64,000 nt of DNA. Origin: Bacteroides ndongoniae. GTDB taxonomy: Bacteria > Bacteroidota > Bacteroidia > Bacteroidales > Bacteroidaceae. Position numbers and translations under genes: made by a program. How positions within the stretch are numbered: the stretch's first letter is position 1; each line of letters starts with the position of its first letter. This document shows positions 1-8,630 of this stretch, in pieces. The stretch spans positions 372,001 through 436,000 of the forward strand of contig NZ_FNVV01000014.1 of assembly GCF_900108345.1 (NCBI RefSeq). The letters are read 5' to 3'. The notes beneath the pieces were generated by a model. The model searched no databases. It was not told the origin of the DNA and saw only the letters and a list, made by a program, of their open reading frames with translations.

Positions 1-166
1 TTTTCGTGAACATGCTTCAAAATATGGATGGAAGATATTTATTCCAAAATTCAGTTATACGACAGATAATGCAGCGATGATTGCCATTACAGGCTATTTT
101 AAATACCAGGATAAGGATTTCTGTCCGATGGAAGCGCCTGCATATTCGCGTGTAACATTGAAATGA
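1..166 (+). CDS. tsaD: TsaD (tRNA A37 threonylcarbamoyl transferase), C-terminal fragment
   Basis: Only the last 54 residues are in the window; the frame is open from base 2 and stops at 164-166. The segment YTTDNAAMIAITGYF is the conserved C-terminal motif of the TsaD/Kae1 family, where the Asp helps bind the active-site metal. TsaD, with TsaB and TsaE, transfers the threonylcarbamoyl group to A37 of tRNAs that read ANN codons, in the cytoplasm. pncC follows 30 bases downstream on the same strand and may be co-transcribed. The family assignment is confident although the start lies outside the window. Confidence 0.85.
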   Translation, partial: FREHASKYGWKIFIPKFSYTTDNAAMIAITGYFKYQDKDFCPMEAPAYSRVTLK

Positions 167-196
167 CAAGAAAAAGAACTGTATAATTAGTAAGAT

Positions 197-664
197 ATGA
201 AACTGGAGGAGGAAATAGGAAAGCTGTTGATTGCGAATAATCTCTCCCTTTCCACCGCAGAAAGTTGTACGGGAGGAGGAGTTGCGGCACTGATCACATC
301 AGTACCAGGCAGTTCTGGATATTTTAAAGGAGGTATTGTGGCGTATGACAATGAGGTAAAAAAGAATCTGCTTGGAGTATCTCCTGAGACATTGTCTGCG
401 TATGGTGCAGTAAGTCGTGAAACAGTGATTGAAATGGCAAAAGGTGCGATGAATAGGCTGAAAACTGACTGTGCAATTGCTACTTCGGGGATTGCCGGTC
501 CGGGAGGCGGAACCTTAGAAAAGCCTGTTGGTACGGTGTGGATAGCAGTTGCATATAAAAATGAAATTGTTACCATGAAACAGGAAGGCGACGATGGAAG
601 AGCGGGAAATGTGGAAAAAGCCATTAAAAATGCCCTTATCATGCTTAGAAACGGTTTGGAATAA
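197..664 (+). CDS. pncC: CinA C-terminal domain protein / nicotinamide-nucleotide amidohydrolase
   Basis: 155 residues, the length of a stand-alone CinA C-terminal (PncC) domain; the N-terminal molybdopterin-binding-like domain of full CinA is absent. ESCTGG (residues 22-27) and the glycine-rich loop [10 protein letters not shown] (96-105) are the family signatures. PncC enzymes deamidate nicotinamide mononucleotide to nicotinate mononucleotide for NAD recycling in the cytoplasm. It sits between tsaD and the ribosomal protein group, an order often seen in Bacteroides. Family assignment is strong; the NMN substrate is inferred from characterised relatives. Confidence 0.85.
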   Translation: MKLEEEIGKLLIANNLSLSTAESCTGGGVAALITSVPGSSGYFKGGIVAYDNEVKKNLLGVSPETLSAYGAVSRETVIEMAKGAMNRLKTDCAIATSGIAGPGGGTLEKPVGTVWIAVAYKNEIVTMKQEGDDGRAGNVEKAIKNALIMLRNGLE

Positions 665-704
665 AGAAAAATACTATTAGAAAGTGAATTATTTTAAGAA
701 ATAC

Positions 705-735
705 TTGTTTTGTAACGATAAAAGTGCTTACTTTG
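705..735 (+). promoter_or_regulatory. Probable promoter of rpmB-rpmG-DUF4295
   Basis: A TTG at 705-707 lies 20 bases before TTACTTTG at 728-735, one base off the Bacteroides -7 consensus TAnnTTTG. It is 50 bases upstream of rpmB. Match is imperfect, so confidence is moderate. Confidence 0.4.
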
Positions 736-784
736 CGCTCTGTTTGAAATAAGCAAGATAAAAACTATAAAAATAGAGATAGAA

Positions 785-1045
785 ATGTCGAAGATTTGTC
801 AAATTACCGGAAAGAAAGCCATGATTGGCAACAATGTTTCACACTCAAAAAGAAGAACTAAAAGAACTTTTGACGTGAACTTGTTTAACAAAAAGTTCTA
901 TTATGTAGAACAAGATTGTTGGATCAGCCTTAGTATTTGTGCTAACGGGCTGCGTATTATTAATAAAAAAGGATTGGATGCTGCTTTGACCGAAGCTGTT
1001 GCTAAGGGATATTGCGATTGGAAAAGCATCAAGGTTATTGGCTAA
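785..1045 (+). CDS. rpmB: 50S ribosomal protein L28
   Basis: 86 residues, starting [11 protein letters not shown] and rich in Lys/Arg, with the SHSKRRTKR segment (20-28) followed by a beta-hairpin region as in bacterial L28. It is a structural protein of the large ribosomal subunit. rpmG follows after 22 bases and a DUF4295 gene after that, so the three are probably one short operon with the terminator at 1472-1515. Only Cys5 and two later cysteines are present, so no classical four-cysteine zinc site is evident. Confidence 0.95.
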   Translation: MSKICQITGKKAMIGNNVSHSKRRTKRTFDVNLFNKKFYYVEQDCWISLSICANGLRIINKKGLDAALTEAVAKGYCDWKSIKVIG

Positions 1046-1067
1046 AAAGTAAGAGGAGATACTGATT

Positions 1068-1256
1068 ATGGCAAAGAAAACAAAAGGTAACAGAGTGCAA
1101 GTAATTTTGGAATGCACAGAGCAGAAGGATAGCGGTATGCCGGGTACTTCTCGCTATATTACAACAAAAAATAGAAAGAATACTACTGAAAGATTGGAGT
1201 TGAAAAAATATAACCCCATTCTGAAAAGAGTAACAGTTCATAAGGAAATTAAATAA
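1068..1256 (+). CDS. rpmG: 50S ribosomal protein L33
   Basis: 62 residues beginning [18 protein letters not shown], the usual L33 start, and ending with the basic segment [17 protein letters not shown] typical of the family. It has no pair of CxxC motifs, so it is the zinc-free form. Large-subunit ribosomal protein, second gene of the rpmB operon; the next gene starts 13 bases downstream. Confidence 0.95.
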   Translation: MAKKTKGNRVQVILECTEQKDSGMPGTSRYITTKNRKNTTERLELKKYNPILKRVTVHKEIK

Positions 1257-1269
1257 AATAGTATAATCC

Positions 1270-1428
1270 ATGGCAAAGAAAACAGTAGCAAGTTTGCACG
1301 AAGGTTCTAAAGAAGGTCGTGCTTATACGAAAGTTATTAAGATGGTGAAGTCTCCGAAGACGGGTGCTTACATCTTTGATGAACAAATGGTTCCTAACGA
1401 GAAAGTACAGGATTTCTTTAAGAAATAA
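1270..1428 (+). CDS. DUF4295 family small basic protein
   Basis: 52 residues, starting MAKKTVASLHEG and ending VPNEKVQDFFKK; ten or so lysines and one arginine make it strongly basic. The start ATG at 1270 lies 13 bases after rpmG. In Bacteroidetes this short protein is a constant neighbour of L28 and L33, which suggests a ribosome-associated role, but its function is not established to my knowledge. It closes the operon: a strong terminator follows. Confidence 0.85.
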   Translation: MAKKTVASLHEGSKEGRAYTKVIKMVKSPKTGAYIFDEQMVPNEKVQDFFKK

Positions 1429-1471
1429 GTATAAGAGTGCTTAGTTTTGTTGGAGCGCTGATAAAGAATAA

Positions 1472-1515
1472 AAATCCTCTCATTGATTTTTTCGATGAGA
1501 GGATTTCTTTTTTTA
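1472..1515 (+). terminator. Rho-independent terminator of the rpmB operon
   Basis: Perfect 12-bp arms at 1472-1483 and 1495-1506 with an 11-base loop, followed by C and seven T. Confidence 0.9.
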
Positions 1516-1530
1516 AAAAAGGGTGGAAGT

Positions 1531-1562
1531 GTTTATTATTTGTCAGTTTTATTATATCTTTG
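1531..1562 (+). promoter_or_regulatory. Probable promoter of ftsY-rimO
   Basis: TATCTTTG at 1555-1562 fits the Bacteroides -7 box TAnnTTTG exactly; a weak -33 match (GTTTA) begins at 1531, about 20 bases upstream. ftsY starts 33 bases downstream. Confidence 0.6.
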
Positions 1563-1594
1563 TAGCATAATGTTGTCGTACAAATATTTAAATT

Positions 1595-2554
1595 ATGGGA
1601 TTTTTTAGTTTTTTCTCAAAGGAAAAGAAAGAAACCTTGGATAAGGGTTTGTCTAAAACCAAAGAAAGTGTGTTTGGAAAAATAGCCCGTGCTGTGGCTG
1701 GAAAATCAAAGGTTGATGATGAAGTTTTAGATAATCTGGAAGAAGTTCTGATAACATCGGATGTGGGAGTGGAAACTACGTTGAAGATTATAGAACGTAT
1801 TGAGAAGCGTGCTGCAACCGATAAATATATGAATGCGACAGAATTGAACCATATTTTGCGCGATGAAATTGCAGCTTTGCTGACAGAAAATAATTCGGAT
1901 GATGTGGACGACTTCGAAGCTCCTATTTCGAATAAGCCATATGTTATTATGGTAGTAGGAGTAAACGGAGTGGGTAAGACTACGACAATTGGAAAATTGG
2001 CTTATCAGTTTAAAAAAGCTGGTAAAACTGTATATCTCGGGGCTGCTGATACATTTAGAGCTGCTGCTGTAGAACAACTGGTGATCTGGGGAGAACGTGT
2101 GGGAGTGCCTGTCGTCAAACAAAAAATGGGTGCCGATCCGGCTTCAGTTGCTTTTGATACACTTAGTTCTGCCGTTGCCAATCATGCAGATGTGGTGATT
2201 ATTGATACGGCAGGACGTCTTCATAACAAAGTTGGTTTGATGAATGAATTGACCAAGATAAAGAATGTTATGAAAAAAGTTGTTGCTGATGCTCCGAATG
2301 AAGTCTTATTGGTTTTGGACGGATCTACAGGACAAAATGCTTTTGAACAGGCCAAGCAATTTACATTGGCTACTGAGGTAACTGCTATGGCTGTTACAAA
2401 GTTGGATGGTACAGCTAAGGGTGGTGTTGTTATTGGTATTTCAGATCAGTTTAAAATCCCCGTAAAATATATTGGATTAGGAGAAGGTATGGAAGATTTG
2501 CAGGTTTTCCGTAAAAAGGAATTTGTAGATTCTTTGTTTGGAGGAAATGCATGA
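1595..2554 (+). CDS. ftsY: Signal recognition particle receptor FtsY
   Basis: 319 residues: a short N-terminal helical N domain (about 15-100) and an SRP-type GTPase G domain (110-319). Seen motifs: G1 loop GVNGVGKT (122-129), DTFRAAA (152-158), DTAGR (204-208) and TKLDG (268-272). FtsY docks ribosome-SRP complexes at the inner membrane and hydrolyses GTP together with Ffh. The long acidic A domain of E. coli FtsY is missing, as is usual in this phylum. Its stop overlaps the rimO start (ATGA at 2551-2554), so the two are translationally coupled. Confidence 0.95.
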   Translation: MGFFSFFSKEKKETLDKGLSKTKESVFGKIARAVAGKSKVDDEVLDNLEEVLITSDVGVETTLKIIERIEKRAATDKYMNATELNHILRDEIAALLTENNSDDVDDFEAPISNKPYVIMVVGVNGVGKTTTIGKLAYQFKKAGKTVYLGAADTFRAAAVEQLVIWGERVGVPVVKQKMGADPASVAFDTLSSAVANHADVVIIDTAGRLHNKVGLMNELTKIKNVMKKVVADAPNEVLLVLDGSTGQNAFEQAKQFTLATEVTAMAVTKLDGTAKGGVVIGISDQFKIPVKYIGLGEGMEDLQVFRKKEFVDSLFGGNA

Positions 2555-3849
2555 GACGGAAAACAATAGATATTATTACGTTAGGATGTTCTAAAAACCT
2601 GGTGGATTCGGAACATTTAATGCGTCAGTTAGAAGCTGTTGGTTATAAGGTTACTCATGATGCCGAACATCCGAAGGGGCAGATTGCTGTTATTAATACG
2701 TGCGGCTTTATTGGCGATGCAAAGGAAGAGTCTATCAATATGATTCTTGAATTTGCCCAAGCCAAAGAGCAGGGAGACCTTGAACGGTTGTATGTTATGG
2801 GATGTCTTTCGGAACGTTATCTGAAAGAACTTTCTGTGGAAATTCCACAAGTAGATAAGTTCTATGGTAAATTTGACTGGAAAAATTTGCTTGCTGATTT
2901 AGGGAAGGTGTATCATGAAGAGTTGCGGAATGAGCGAACCCTTACAACCCCGAAACATTATGCATATCTGAAAATCTCTGAAGGATGTGATCGTAAGTGC
3001 TCATATTGTGCAATACCTATAATAACAGGACGTCATGTATCACGTCCGATGGAAGAAATATTGGACGAAGTTAAATATCTTGTAGCAAAAGGAGTGAAGG
3101 AATTACAGATAATTGCTCAGGAATTGACGTATTATGGGGTTGATTTGTACAAAAAGCAAATGCTTCCTGAATTGATTGAGCGTATTGCAGAGATTGACGG
3201 TGTCGAATGGATCCGTCTGCATTATGCATATCCGGCTCATTTCCCTAAGGAACTGTTTAGGGTTATGCGTGAACATGATAATGTCTGTAAATATATGGAT
3301 ATTGCTTTGCAGCATATTAGCGATAATATGTTGGAAAAGATGCGGCGTCATGTTACAAAAGAAGATACTTATAAGTTAATAGAAGAATTTAGAAAAGAAG
3401 TGCCTGGCATTCACTTGCGTACGACACTTATGGTCGGGCATCCAGGAGAAACGGAAGCGGATTTTGAAGAACTGAAGGATTTTGTCCGTAAGGCTCGTTT
3501 TGACAGAATGGGGGCTTTTGCCTATTCGGAAGAAGAAGGGACATATTCGGCTGCGAATTATGAGGATTCCATTCCACAGGAAGTGAAGGAAAAACGTTTG
3601 GACGAACTGATGGCTATTCAGCAGGGAATATCTGCAGAGTTGAGTGCAGCCAAAGTCGGGCAAATAATGAAGGTTATAATCGATCGCATTGAAGGTGATT
3701 ATTATATAGGAAGAACGGAATTTGATTCACCTGAAGTGGATCCGGAGGTTTTGATTGAAAAGCAAGATAGAGAATTAGAAATCGGATGTTTTTATAATGT
3801 TCGTATTTTAAGCTCAGATGATTTTGACCTTTTTGGAGAAATTGTTTAG
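2551..3849 (+). CDS. rimO: Ribosomal protein uS12 methylthiotransferase RimO
   Basis: 432 residues. N-terminal UPF0004 domain with cysteines 13, 51 and 85 for the auxiliary 4Fe-4S cluster, radical-SAM domain with CDRKCSYC (Cys146, 150, 153), and a C-terminal TRAM domain (about 365-432). RimO adds a methylthio group to an aspartate of ribosomal protein S12. The start LGCSKNLVDSE distinguishes it from the tRNA enzyme MiaB. It overlaps ftsY by four bases, an arrangement that suggests co-expression of translation-related genes. Confidence 0.95.
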   Translation: MRRKTIDIITLGCSKNLVDSEHLMRQLEAVGYKVTHDAEHPKGQIAVINTCGFIGDAKEESINMILEFAQAKEQGDLERLYVMGCLSERYLKELSVEIPQVDKFYGKFDWKNLLADLGKVYHEELRNERTLTTPKHYAYLKISEGCDRKCSYCAIPIITGRHVSRPMEEILDEVKYLVAKGVKELQIIAQELTYYGVDLYKKQMLPELIERIAEIDGVEWIRLHYAYPAHFPKELFRVMREHDNVCKYMDIALQHISDNMLEKMRRHVTKEDTYKLIEEFRKEVPGIHLRTTLMVGHPGETEADFEELKDFVRKARFDRMGAFAYSEEEGTYSAANYEDSIPQEVKEKRLDELMAIQQGISAELSAAKVGQIMKVIIDRIEGDYYIGRTEFDSPEVDPEVLIEKQDRELEIGCFYNVRILSSDDFDLFGEIV

Positions 3850-3898
3850 GGTATAAGTGGGTGTGGATATTATTATGTGATATTTAAAAGTAGAAGCT

Positions 3899-4171
3899 TT
3901 GAATAATAAAGAGTTTGTAACAGAATTGTCTTCTAGACTGGGATATACATTAAAAGATACTTCGGAATTGGTATCTTCGCTGTTATCGTCAATGTCACAA
4001 CAGTGGCAGGAGGGAAATGTTATTTCTATACAAGGCTTCGGTACATTTGAAGTAAAAAAGAAAATAGAACGTATTTCTGTGAATCCTGTAACTAAACAAC
4101 GTATGTTGATACCTCCCAAGCTGATATTGACTTACAAACCAAGTTCTTCTTTAAAGGATAAATTCAAATAA
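3899..4171 (+). CDS. HU-family DNA-binding protein
   Basis: 90 residues with the HU/IHF fold: N-terminal helices (MNNKEFVTELSSRLGYTLKD), the central GFGTFEVKKK strand (42-51) and the NPVTKQ beta-arm region (61-66) that clamps the DNA minor groove. No ATG fits; the only sensible start is TTG at 3899, since an in-frame stop lies at 3878-3880. It probably bends or packages DNA in the nucleoid. It is 49 bases after rimO and 22 before the HU-LysM fusion gene, which contains a related domain, so the pair may be an old duplication. Confidence 0.85.
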   Translation: MNNKEFVTELSSRLGYTLKDTSELVSSLLSSMSQQWQEGNVISIQGFGTFEVKKKIERISVNPVTKQRMLIPPKLILTYKPSSSLKDKFK

Positions 4172-4193
4172 TAATTCCCTTCTATCATAAAAT

Positions 4194-5393
4194 ATGTCGG
4201 ATAAACTGAATATACAGGATTTGATTGATCTGCTGGCTGAAAAACATAGTATGAACAGATCGGATGCAGAAAGTTTTGTGAGGGAGTTTTTTGCTTTGAT
4301 TGAAGAATCTTTGGAGAAAGATAAATATGTGAAAATAAGGGGATTGGGAACCTTTAAATTGATAAATGTAGAAAGTCGGGAAAGCATCAATATTAATACG
4401 GGTGAACGTTTTGAGATTCTGGGGCATGCCAAAATATCATTTACTCCTGAAACCTTGCTAAAGGAGGCTATTAATAAACCTTTTGCTCATTTTGAATCGG
4501 TTTTATTGAATGACAATGTGGTGTTTGATGATATGTCTGCGACAGACAGTAGTACAGATGATGATGACAATGAGAGTAAAACGGTAACAGAGGATTCTGT
4601 TATGCAATGTCAGGAGGAGGAGACTGCAACTGTGGTTTCAACTAATAATATTTCTGAACCAGAAAGAACGTTGGTGGAATCGGAGGAAGAAAATCATTCA
4701 ATAAGTATAGAACAAACAGAATTGCCTGAAGAAGAGAAGATGCCTGTGGAGGAAGAGGACATAGAGGAAAATATTGAAAATCTGAAAAACGAGACCTCTT
4801 CTGAACATCAAGAAGGAGGAGGTACGGCGTTTATGAAGTATTTGGTGAGCACGGCTATTATTGTTGTATTAATATGTATAGCTGTTGTGGGGGCGATGTA
4901 CTGGCCAGACCTGATGCAACATAAAGAAAATGAGGCAAGAATATCGGATAGAGATACAATTCGGGTAGAGGATACGGATAAAAATAAGTCTCAGTTAGAT
5001 TCTACGACTTCGGTTGTCTTAGGAAATAATGAAGATTGCAGAAAAGCTATTGCTGATACAATCAAAGCAACAACTCAGGACACAGTTAATTCGGAAACAT
5101 TAAAAAAGAAGGTTGCGCCGAAGGCTTCATCTACACCTCAAAAAGATGTAAAGAAGGCTGTTAAAGCCTCTAAAGACTTGTTTATTCCAGATTCTACAGA
5201 TTATGAGATTGTTGGTACAAAAGCCACTTATACGATGAAAGAGGGGGAAACATTAACAAAAATATCCCTGCGATTCTACGGGACAAAAGCTTTATGGCCT
5301 TATATAGTGAAATATAATCGGGAACTTATTAAGAATCCGGACAACGTGCCTTCGGGAGTAACAATAAAAATACCAGATTTGATCAGGAAATAG
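4194..5393 (+). CDS. HU-like domain / transmembrane / LysM-like fusion protein
   Basis: 399 residues in four parts. Residues 1-93 are an HU/IHF-type domain (KIRGLGTFKLINVE, 47-60, matches the HU core strand). Residues 105-205 are a highly acidic, Ser/Thr-rich linker. Residues 214-237 form one hydrophobic membrane segment. Residues 240-335 are a hydrophilic linker with a lysine-rich patch (303-326), and 344-396 resemble a LysM domain (TYTMKEGETLTKISLRFYG). If the HU part faces the cytoplasm, the C-terminus must lie in the periplasm, where LysM domains usually bind peptidoglycan. The protein could tether DNA to the envelope; this is inference. The HU domain might instead have turned into a protein-interaction module. 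Confidence 0.85.
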   Translation: MSDKLNIQDLIDLLAEKHSMNRSDAESFVREFFALIEESLEKDKYVKIRGLGTFKLINVESRESININTGERFEILGHAKISFTPETLLKEAINKPFAHFESVLLNDNVVFDDMSATDSSTDDDDNESKTVTEDSVMQCQEEETATVVSTNNISEPERTLVESEEENHSISIEQTELPEEEKMPVEEEDIEENIENLKNETSSEHQEGGGTAFMKYLVSTAIIVVLICIAVVGAMYWPDLMQHKENEARISDRDTIRVEDTDKNKSQLDSTTSVVLGNNEDCRKAIADTIKATTQDTVNSETLKKKVAPKASSTPQKDVKKAVKASKDLFIPDSTDYEIVGTKATYTMKEGETLTKISLRFYGTKALWPYIVKYNRELIKNPDNVPSGVTIKIPDLIRK

Positions 5394-5589
5394 TAAAAAA
5401 GTGCTGTTTTTTTGTGTTAAATACTAAACTCTATGAAAGTAGTTTAATCTGAAGACTGCACAATGCTTTTTTAATAAAAATTAATTGGTATGGTTGATTT
5501 ATTCCCGTACTTTTGAAAGCGGAAAGAAAAATACCGGTTGATTCCGGATTATAATGAATGAATGTGAAAATATAAAAATAGCTTAATTT

Positions 5590-6585
5590 ATGACTGGAAC
5601 AGTTGATATTCGCGAGTTGAACGAGCGAATTGAAAGACAAAGTGCTTTCATTACTAATCTTACTACGGGTATGGACCAAGTGATTGTTGGTCAGAAACAT
5701 TTGATAGAGTCATTGTTAATAGGTTTGTTGTCTGATGGACATGTATTGTTGGAAGGTGTCCCTGGACTTGCAAAAACTTTGGCCATAAAGACATTGGCTT
5801 CTTTGATTGATGCCCAATATAGCCGTATTCAGTTTACGCCAGACTTATTGCCGGCGGATGTAATCGGTACCATGGTATATAGCCAGAAAGATGAAGCTTT
5901 CCAAGTTAAAAAAGGTCCGGTATTTGCTAATTTTGTATTGGCTGATGAAATTAACCGTGCACCAGCCAAAGTGCAAAGTGCCTTGTTGGAAGCAATGCAG
6001 GAACGTCAAGTTACTATAGGTAAGGATACATTTAGACTGCCAGAGCCTTTTTTGGTGCTTGCAACACAGAATCCTATAGAACAGGAAGGTACTTATCCAT
6101 TGCCTGAAGCTCAGGTAGACCGTTTTATGCTGAAAGTGATTATTGATTATCCAAAACTGGAGGAAGAAAAATTAATAATCCGTCAGAATATTAGTAGGGA
6201 TAAAGTTTCTGTTAAACCTATTCTGAAGGCGGAAGAAATAATCGAGGCACGTAAAGTAGTGCGTCAGGTATATCTGGATGAGAAAATCGAAAAATATATT
6301 GTAGACATTGTCTTTGCTACACGTTATCCTGAGAAATATGATTTGAAGGAATTGAAAGAAATGATTGGTTTTGGTGGCTCTCCGCGTGCTTCTATTAATT
6401 TGGCATTGGCTGCAAGAAGTTATGCCTTTATTAAGCGCCGTGGATATGTGATTCCTGAGGATGTACGTGCTGTAGCACATGATGTATTGCGTCACCGTAT
6501 AGGATTGACTTATGAAGCAGAGGCAAGTAATTTAACATCGGATGAGATTGTAAGCAAGATCTTGAATAAAGTAGAAGTACCCTAA
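5590..6585 (+). CDS. MoxR-family AAA+ ATPase, first gene of the bat operon
   Basis: 331 residues with an AAA+ core: Walker A GVPGLAKT (56-63), Walker B LADE (117-120), the LATQNP sensor-1 segment and a C-terminal lid. MoxR proteins act as chaperones that help assemble or activate VWA-domain partners, and the next genes encode exactly such proteins (DUF58, BatA, BatB). It is 54 bases ahead of the DUF58 gene on the same strand and likely begins the operon. The 196 bases upstream hold no gene I can support. Confidence 0.92.
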   Translation: MTGTVDIRELNERIERQSAFITNLTTGMDQVIVGQKHLIESLLIGLLSDGHVLLEGVPGLAKTLAIKTLASLIDAQYSRIQFTPDLLPADVIGTMVYSQKDEAFQVKKGPVFANFVLADEINRAPAKVQSALLEAMQERQVTIGKDTFRLPEPFLVLATQNPIEQEGTYPLPEAQVDRFMLKVIIDYPKLEEEKLIIRQNISRDKVSVKPILKAEEIIEARKVVRQVYLDEKIEKYIVDIVFATRYPEKYDLKELKEMIGFGGSPRASINLALAARSYAFIKRRGYVIPEDVRAVAHDVLRHRIGLTYEAEASNLTSDEIVSKILNKVEVP

Positions 6586-6639
6586 TGAATGTAACAGGTA
6601 TTATGCTTTAGAAAGAAAATGATTGTTTAGATTGGATCA

Positions 6640-7509
6640 ATGGAAACAACAGATATATTAAAGAAAGTTCGTCAGATTGAAATCAAGACCCGAGGATTGT
6701 CCAATAATATCTTTGCAGGCCAGTATCATTCGGCTTTTAAAGGTAGAGGTATGGCCTTTTCGGAAGTCCGTGAATATCAGTTTGGTGACGATATTCGCGA
6801 CATCGATTGGAATGTTACTGCTCGTTTCAATAAACCTTTTGTGAAGGTTTTTGAAGAAGAGCGTGAACTTACAGTGATGTTGTTGGTTGATGTTTCCGGA
6901 AGTTTGGAATTTGGTACGGTAAAGCAAATGAAGAAAGATATGGTAACAGAAATAGCTGCAACTTTGGCTTTCTCAGCCATACAAAATAATGATAAAATTG
7001 GAGTCATTTTCTTTTCGGATCAGATAGAAAAATTTATCCCTCCTAAAAAGGGACGTAAGCATATACTTTACATCATTCGTGAACTGATAGATTTTCATGC
7101 CGAAAGTAGAAGAACTAATATCAGGCTTGGGTTGGAATATCTGACAAATGTGATGAAACGTCGTTGCACAGCTTTTATCCTATCTGATTTTATTGATCAG
7201 GAGAGTTTTAGAAATGCAATGACAATTGCTAACCGGAAGCATGATGTGGTAGCTATACAAGTGTATGATAAACGTGTTGAAGAATTACCGGCGATAGGAA
7301 TGATGAAAATAAAGGATGCAGAAACCGGACATGAACAATGGATTGATACTTCTTCGCGTGCGGTTCGCCGTGCTCATCATGACTGGTGGGTAAATAGGCA
7401 GGCTGAACTGAATGAAACATTTACTAAAAGCAATGTGGACAACGTGTCAGTGCGGACTGATCAGGATTATGTCAAGGCATTGATGAGTTTATTCGCAAAA
7501 CGAAATTGA
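6640..7509 (+). CDS. DUF58 domain protein (VWA-like)
   Basis: 289 residues, no signal peptide or membrane segment. The DUF58 signature is seen around residues 41-62 (EVREYQFGDDIRDIDWNVTA) and a VWA-type metal site DVSGS at 84-88. In bacteria DUF58 proteins nearly always accompany MoxR ATPases, as here. Probably a cytoplasmic partner of MoxR and of the membrane Bat proteins. The next gene begins seven bases after its stop. Confidence 0.9.
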   Translation: METTDILKKVRQIEIKTRGLSNNIFAGQYHSAFKGRGMAFSEVREYQFGDDIRDIDWNVTARFNKPFVKVFEEERELTVMLLVDVSGSLEFGTVKQMKKDMVTEIAATLAFSAIQNNDKIGVIFFSDQIEKFIPPKKGRKHILYIIRELIDFHAESRRTNIRLGLEYLTNVMKRRCTAFILSDFIDQESFRNAMTIANRKHDVVAIQVYDKRVEELPAIGMMKIKDAETGHEQWIDTSSRAVRRAHHDWWVNRQAELNETFTKSNVDNVSVRTDQDYVKALMSLFAKRN

Positions 7510-7516
7510 TCGGGAA

Positions 7517-8581
7517 ATGAGAAAAATTATATTTCTGATAACGCTGTTAGGACTGTTGACTGGCAGAATGGCAGCTCAGTCGGTGACGGTAGATGCCAAA
7601 ATAGATTCTTTGCAGATTCTTATAGGAGAGCAGACTAAAATCACTTTAGAGGTTTCGACGGATGCCGATAAACGTGCGATTTTTCCAGTTTATACAGATA
7701 CAATTGTAAAAGGAGTTGAAATTATAGACATAGCTAAACCGGATACTCAATATCTGAATGACAGGAAACGTTTGTTGATAAAGCAGGAATATACCATTAC
7801 TTCTTTTGATTCCGCTCTTTATTATTTGCCTCCAATGCAGGTTTTGGTTGACAATAAACCGTACCTGTCAAAAGCATTGGCTTTGAAAGTATATTCCGTT
7901 CCATTGGATACATTACGTTTTTATGGTCCGAAGCCTGTAATGGCTGCACCTTTTGTTTGGAAAGACTGGTATGGAGTTATGGCATGTGGTATTTTGCTGA
8001 TTCCGTTCGGTTTTCTCCTTGTATACTTAATTATGCGAATTTTTGATAATAAACCAATTATTCGAAAAGTGAAGGTAGAGCCTAAATTGCCTCCACATCA
8101 GTTGGCTTTGCAAGAGATTGAACGAATCAAGGCCGAGAAGGTTTGGCAGAAAGGTATGCAGAAGGAGTATTATACAGAGTTGACAGATGCACTTCGTGGA
8201 TATATAAAAGATCGTTTTGGATTTAATGCACTGGAAATGACTTCTTCGGAAATCATTGCTAAATTATTGGAAGTTAATGATAAGGATGCAATTGCAGATT
8301 TGCGCTCTTTATTTGAAACAGCTGATTTGGTGAAATTTGCCAAGCATAATCCGTTAATGAATGAAAACGATGCAAATCTGATTAATGCTATAGATTTTAT
8401 TAATGAAACAAAGGTTCAGGAGGATGATAATGCTAAGCCGCAACCTACAGAGATTACGGTTATTGAGAAACGCTCATTGCGTATGAAAATATTGCTTGGC
8501 GTCGGAATTGTAATATTGTCGATTGCTGTTATTGCTTCATTAATATATATAGGTACAGAATTGTATTCATATTTTGCATGA
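7517..8581 (+). CDS. Bat-operon membrane protein, BatD-like, unnamed
   Basis: 354 residues. A signal peptide (about 1-20, ending in MAAQ) is followed by a periplasmic beta-rich region with the KDRLLIKQEYTITSFDS-type pattern found in BatD, a membrane segment near 155-178, a cytoplasmic helical region with EYYTELTDALRGYIKDRF (about 215-232), and a last membrane segment near 325-348. The cytoplasmic part resembles that of BatD 4 kb downstream (KKEDFYDEVLKALWGYISDKL). It lies between the DUF58 gene and batA in the expected position of the unnamed Bat-cluster gene. No enzyme motif was seen; the function is unknown. Confidence 0.8.
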   Translation: MRKIIFLITLLGLLTGRMAAQSVTVDAKIDSLQILIGEQTKITLEVSTDADKRAIFPVYTDTIVKGVEIIDIAKPDTQYLNDRKRLLIKQEYTITSFDSALYYLPPMQVLVDNKPYLSKALALKVYSVPLDTLRFYGPKPVMAAPFVWKDWYGVMACGILLIPFGFLLVYLIMRIFDNKPIIRKVKVEPKLPPHQLALQEIERIKAEKVWQKGMQKEYYTELTDALRGYIKDRFGFNALEMTSSEIIAKLLEVNDKDAIADLRSLFETADLVKFAKHNPLMNENDANLINAIDFINETKVQEDDNAKPQPTEITVIEKRSLRMKILLGVGIVILSIAVIASLIYIGTELYSYFA

Positions 8582-8630
8582 AGATCATTGTAGAGGTTGA
8601 ATTTTGTAATTTGTAAAAGTTATAAGTATC

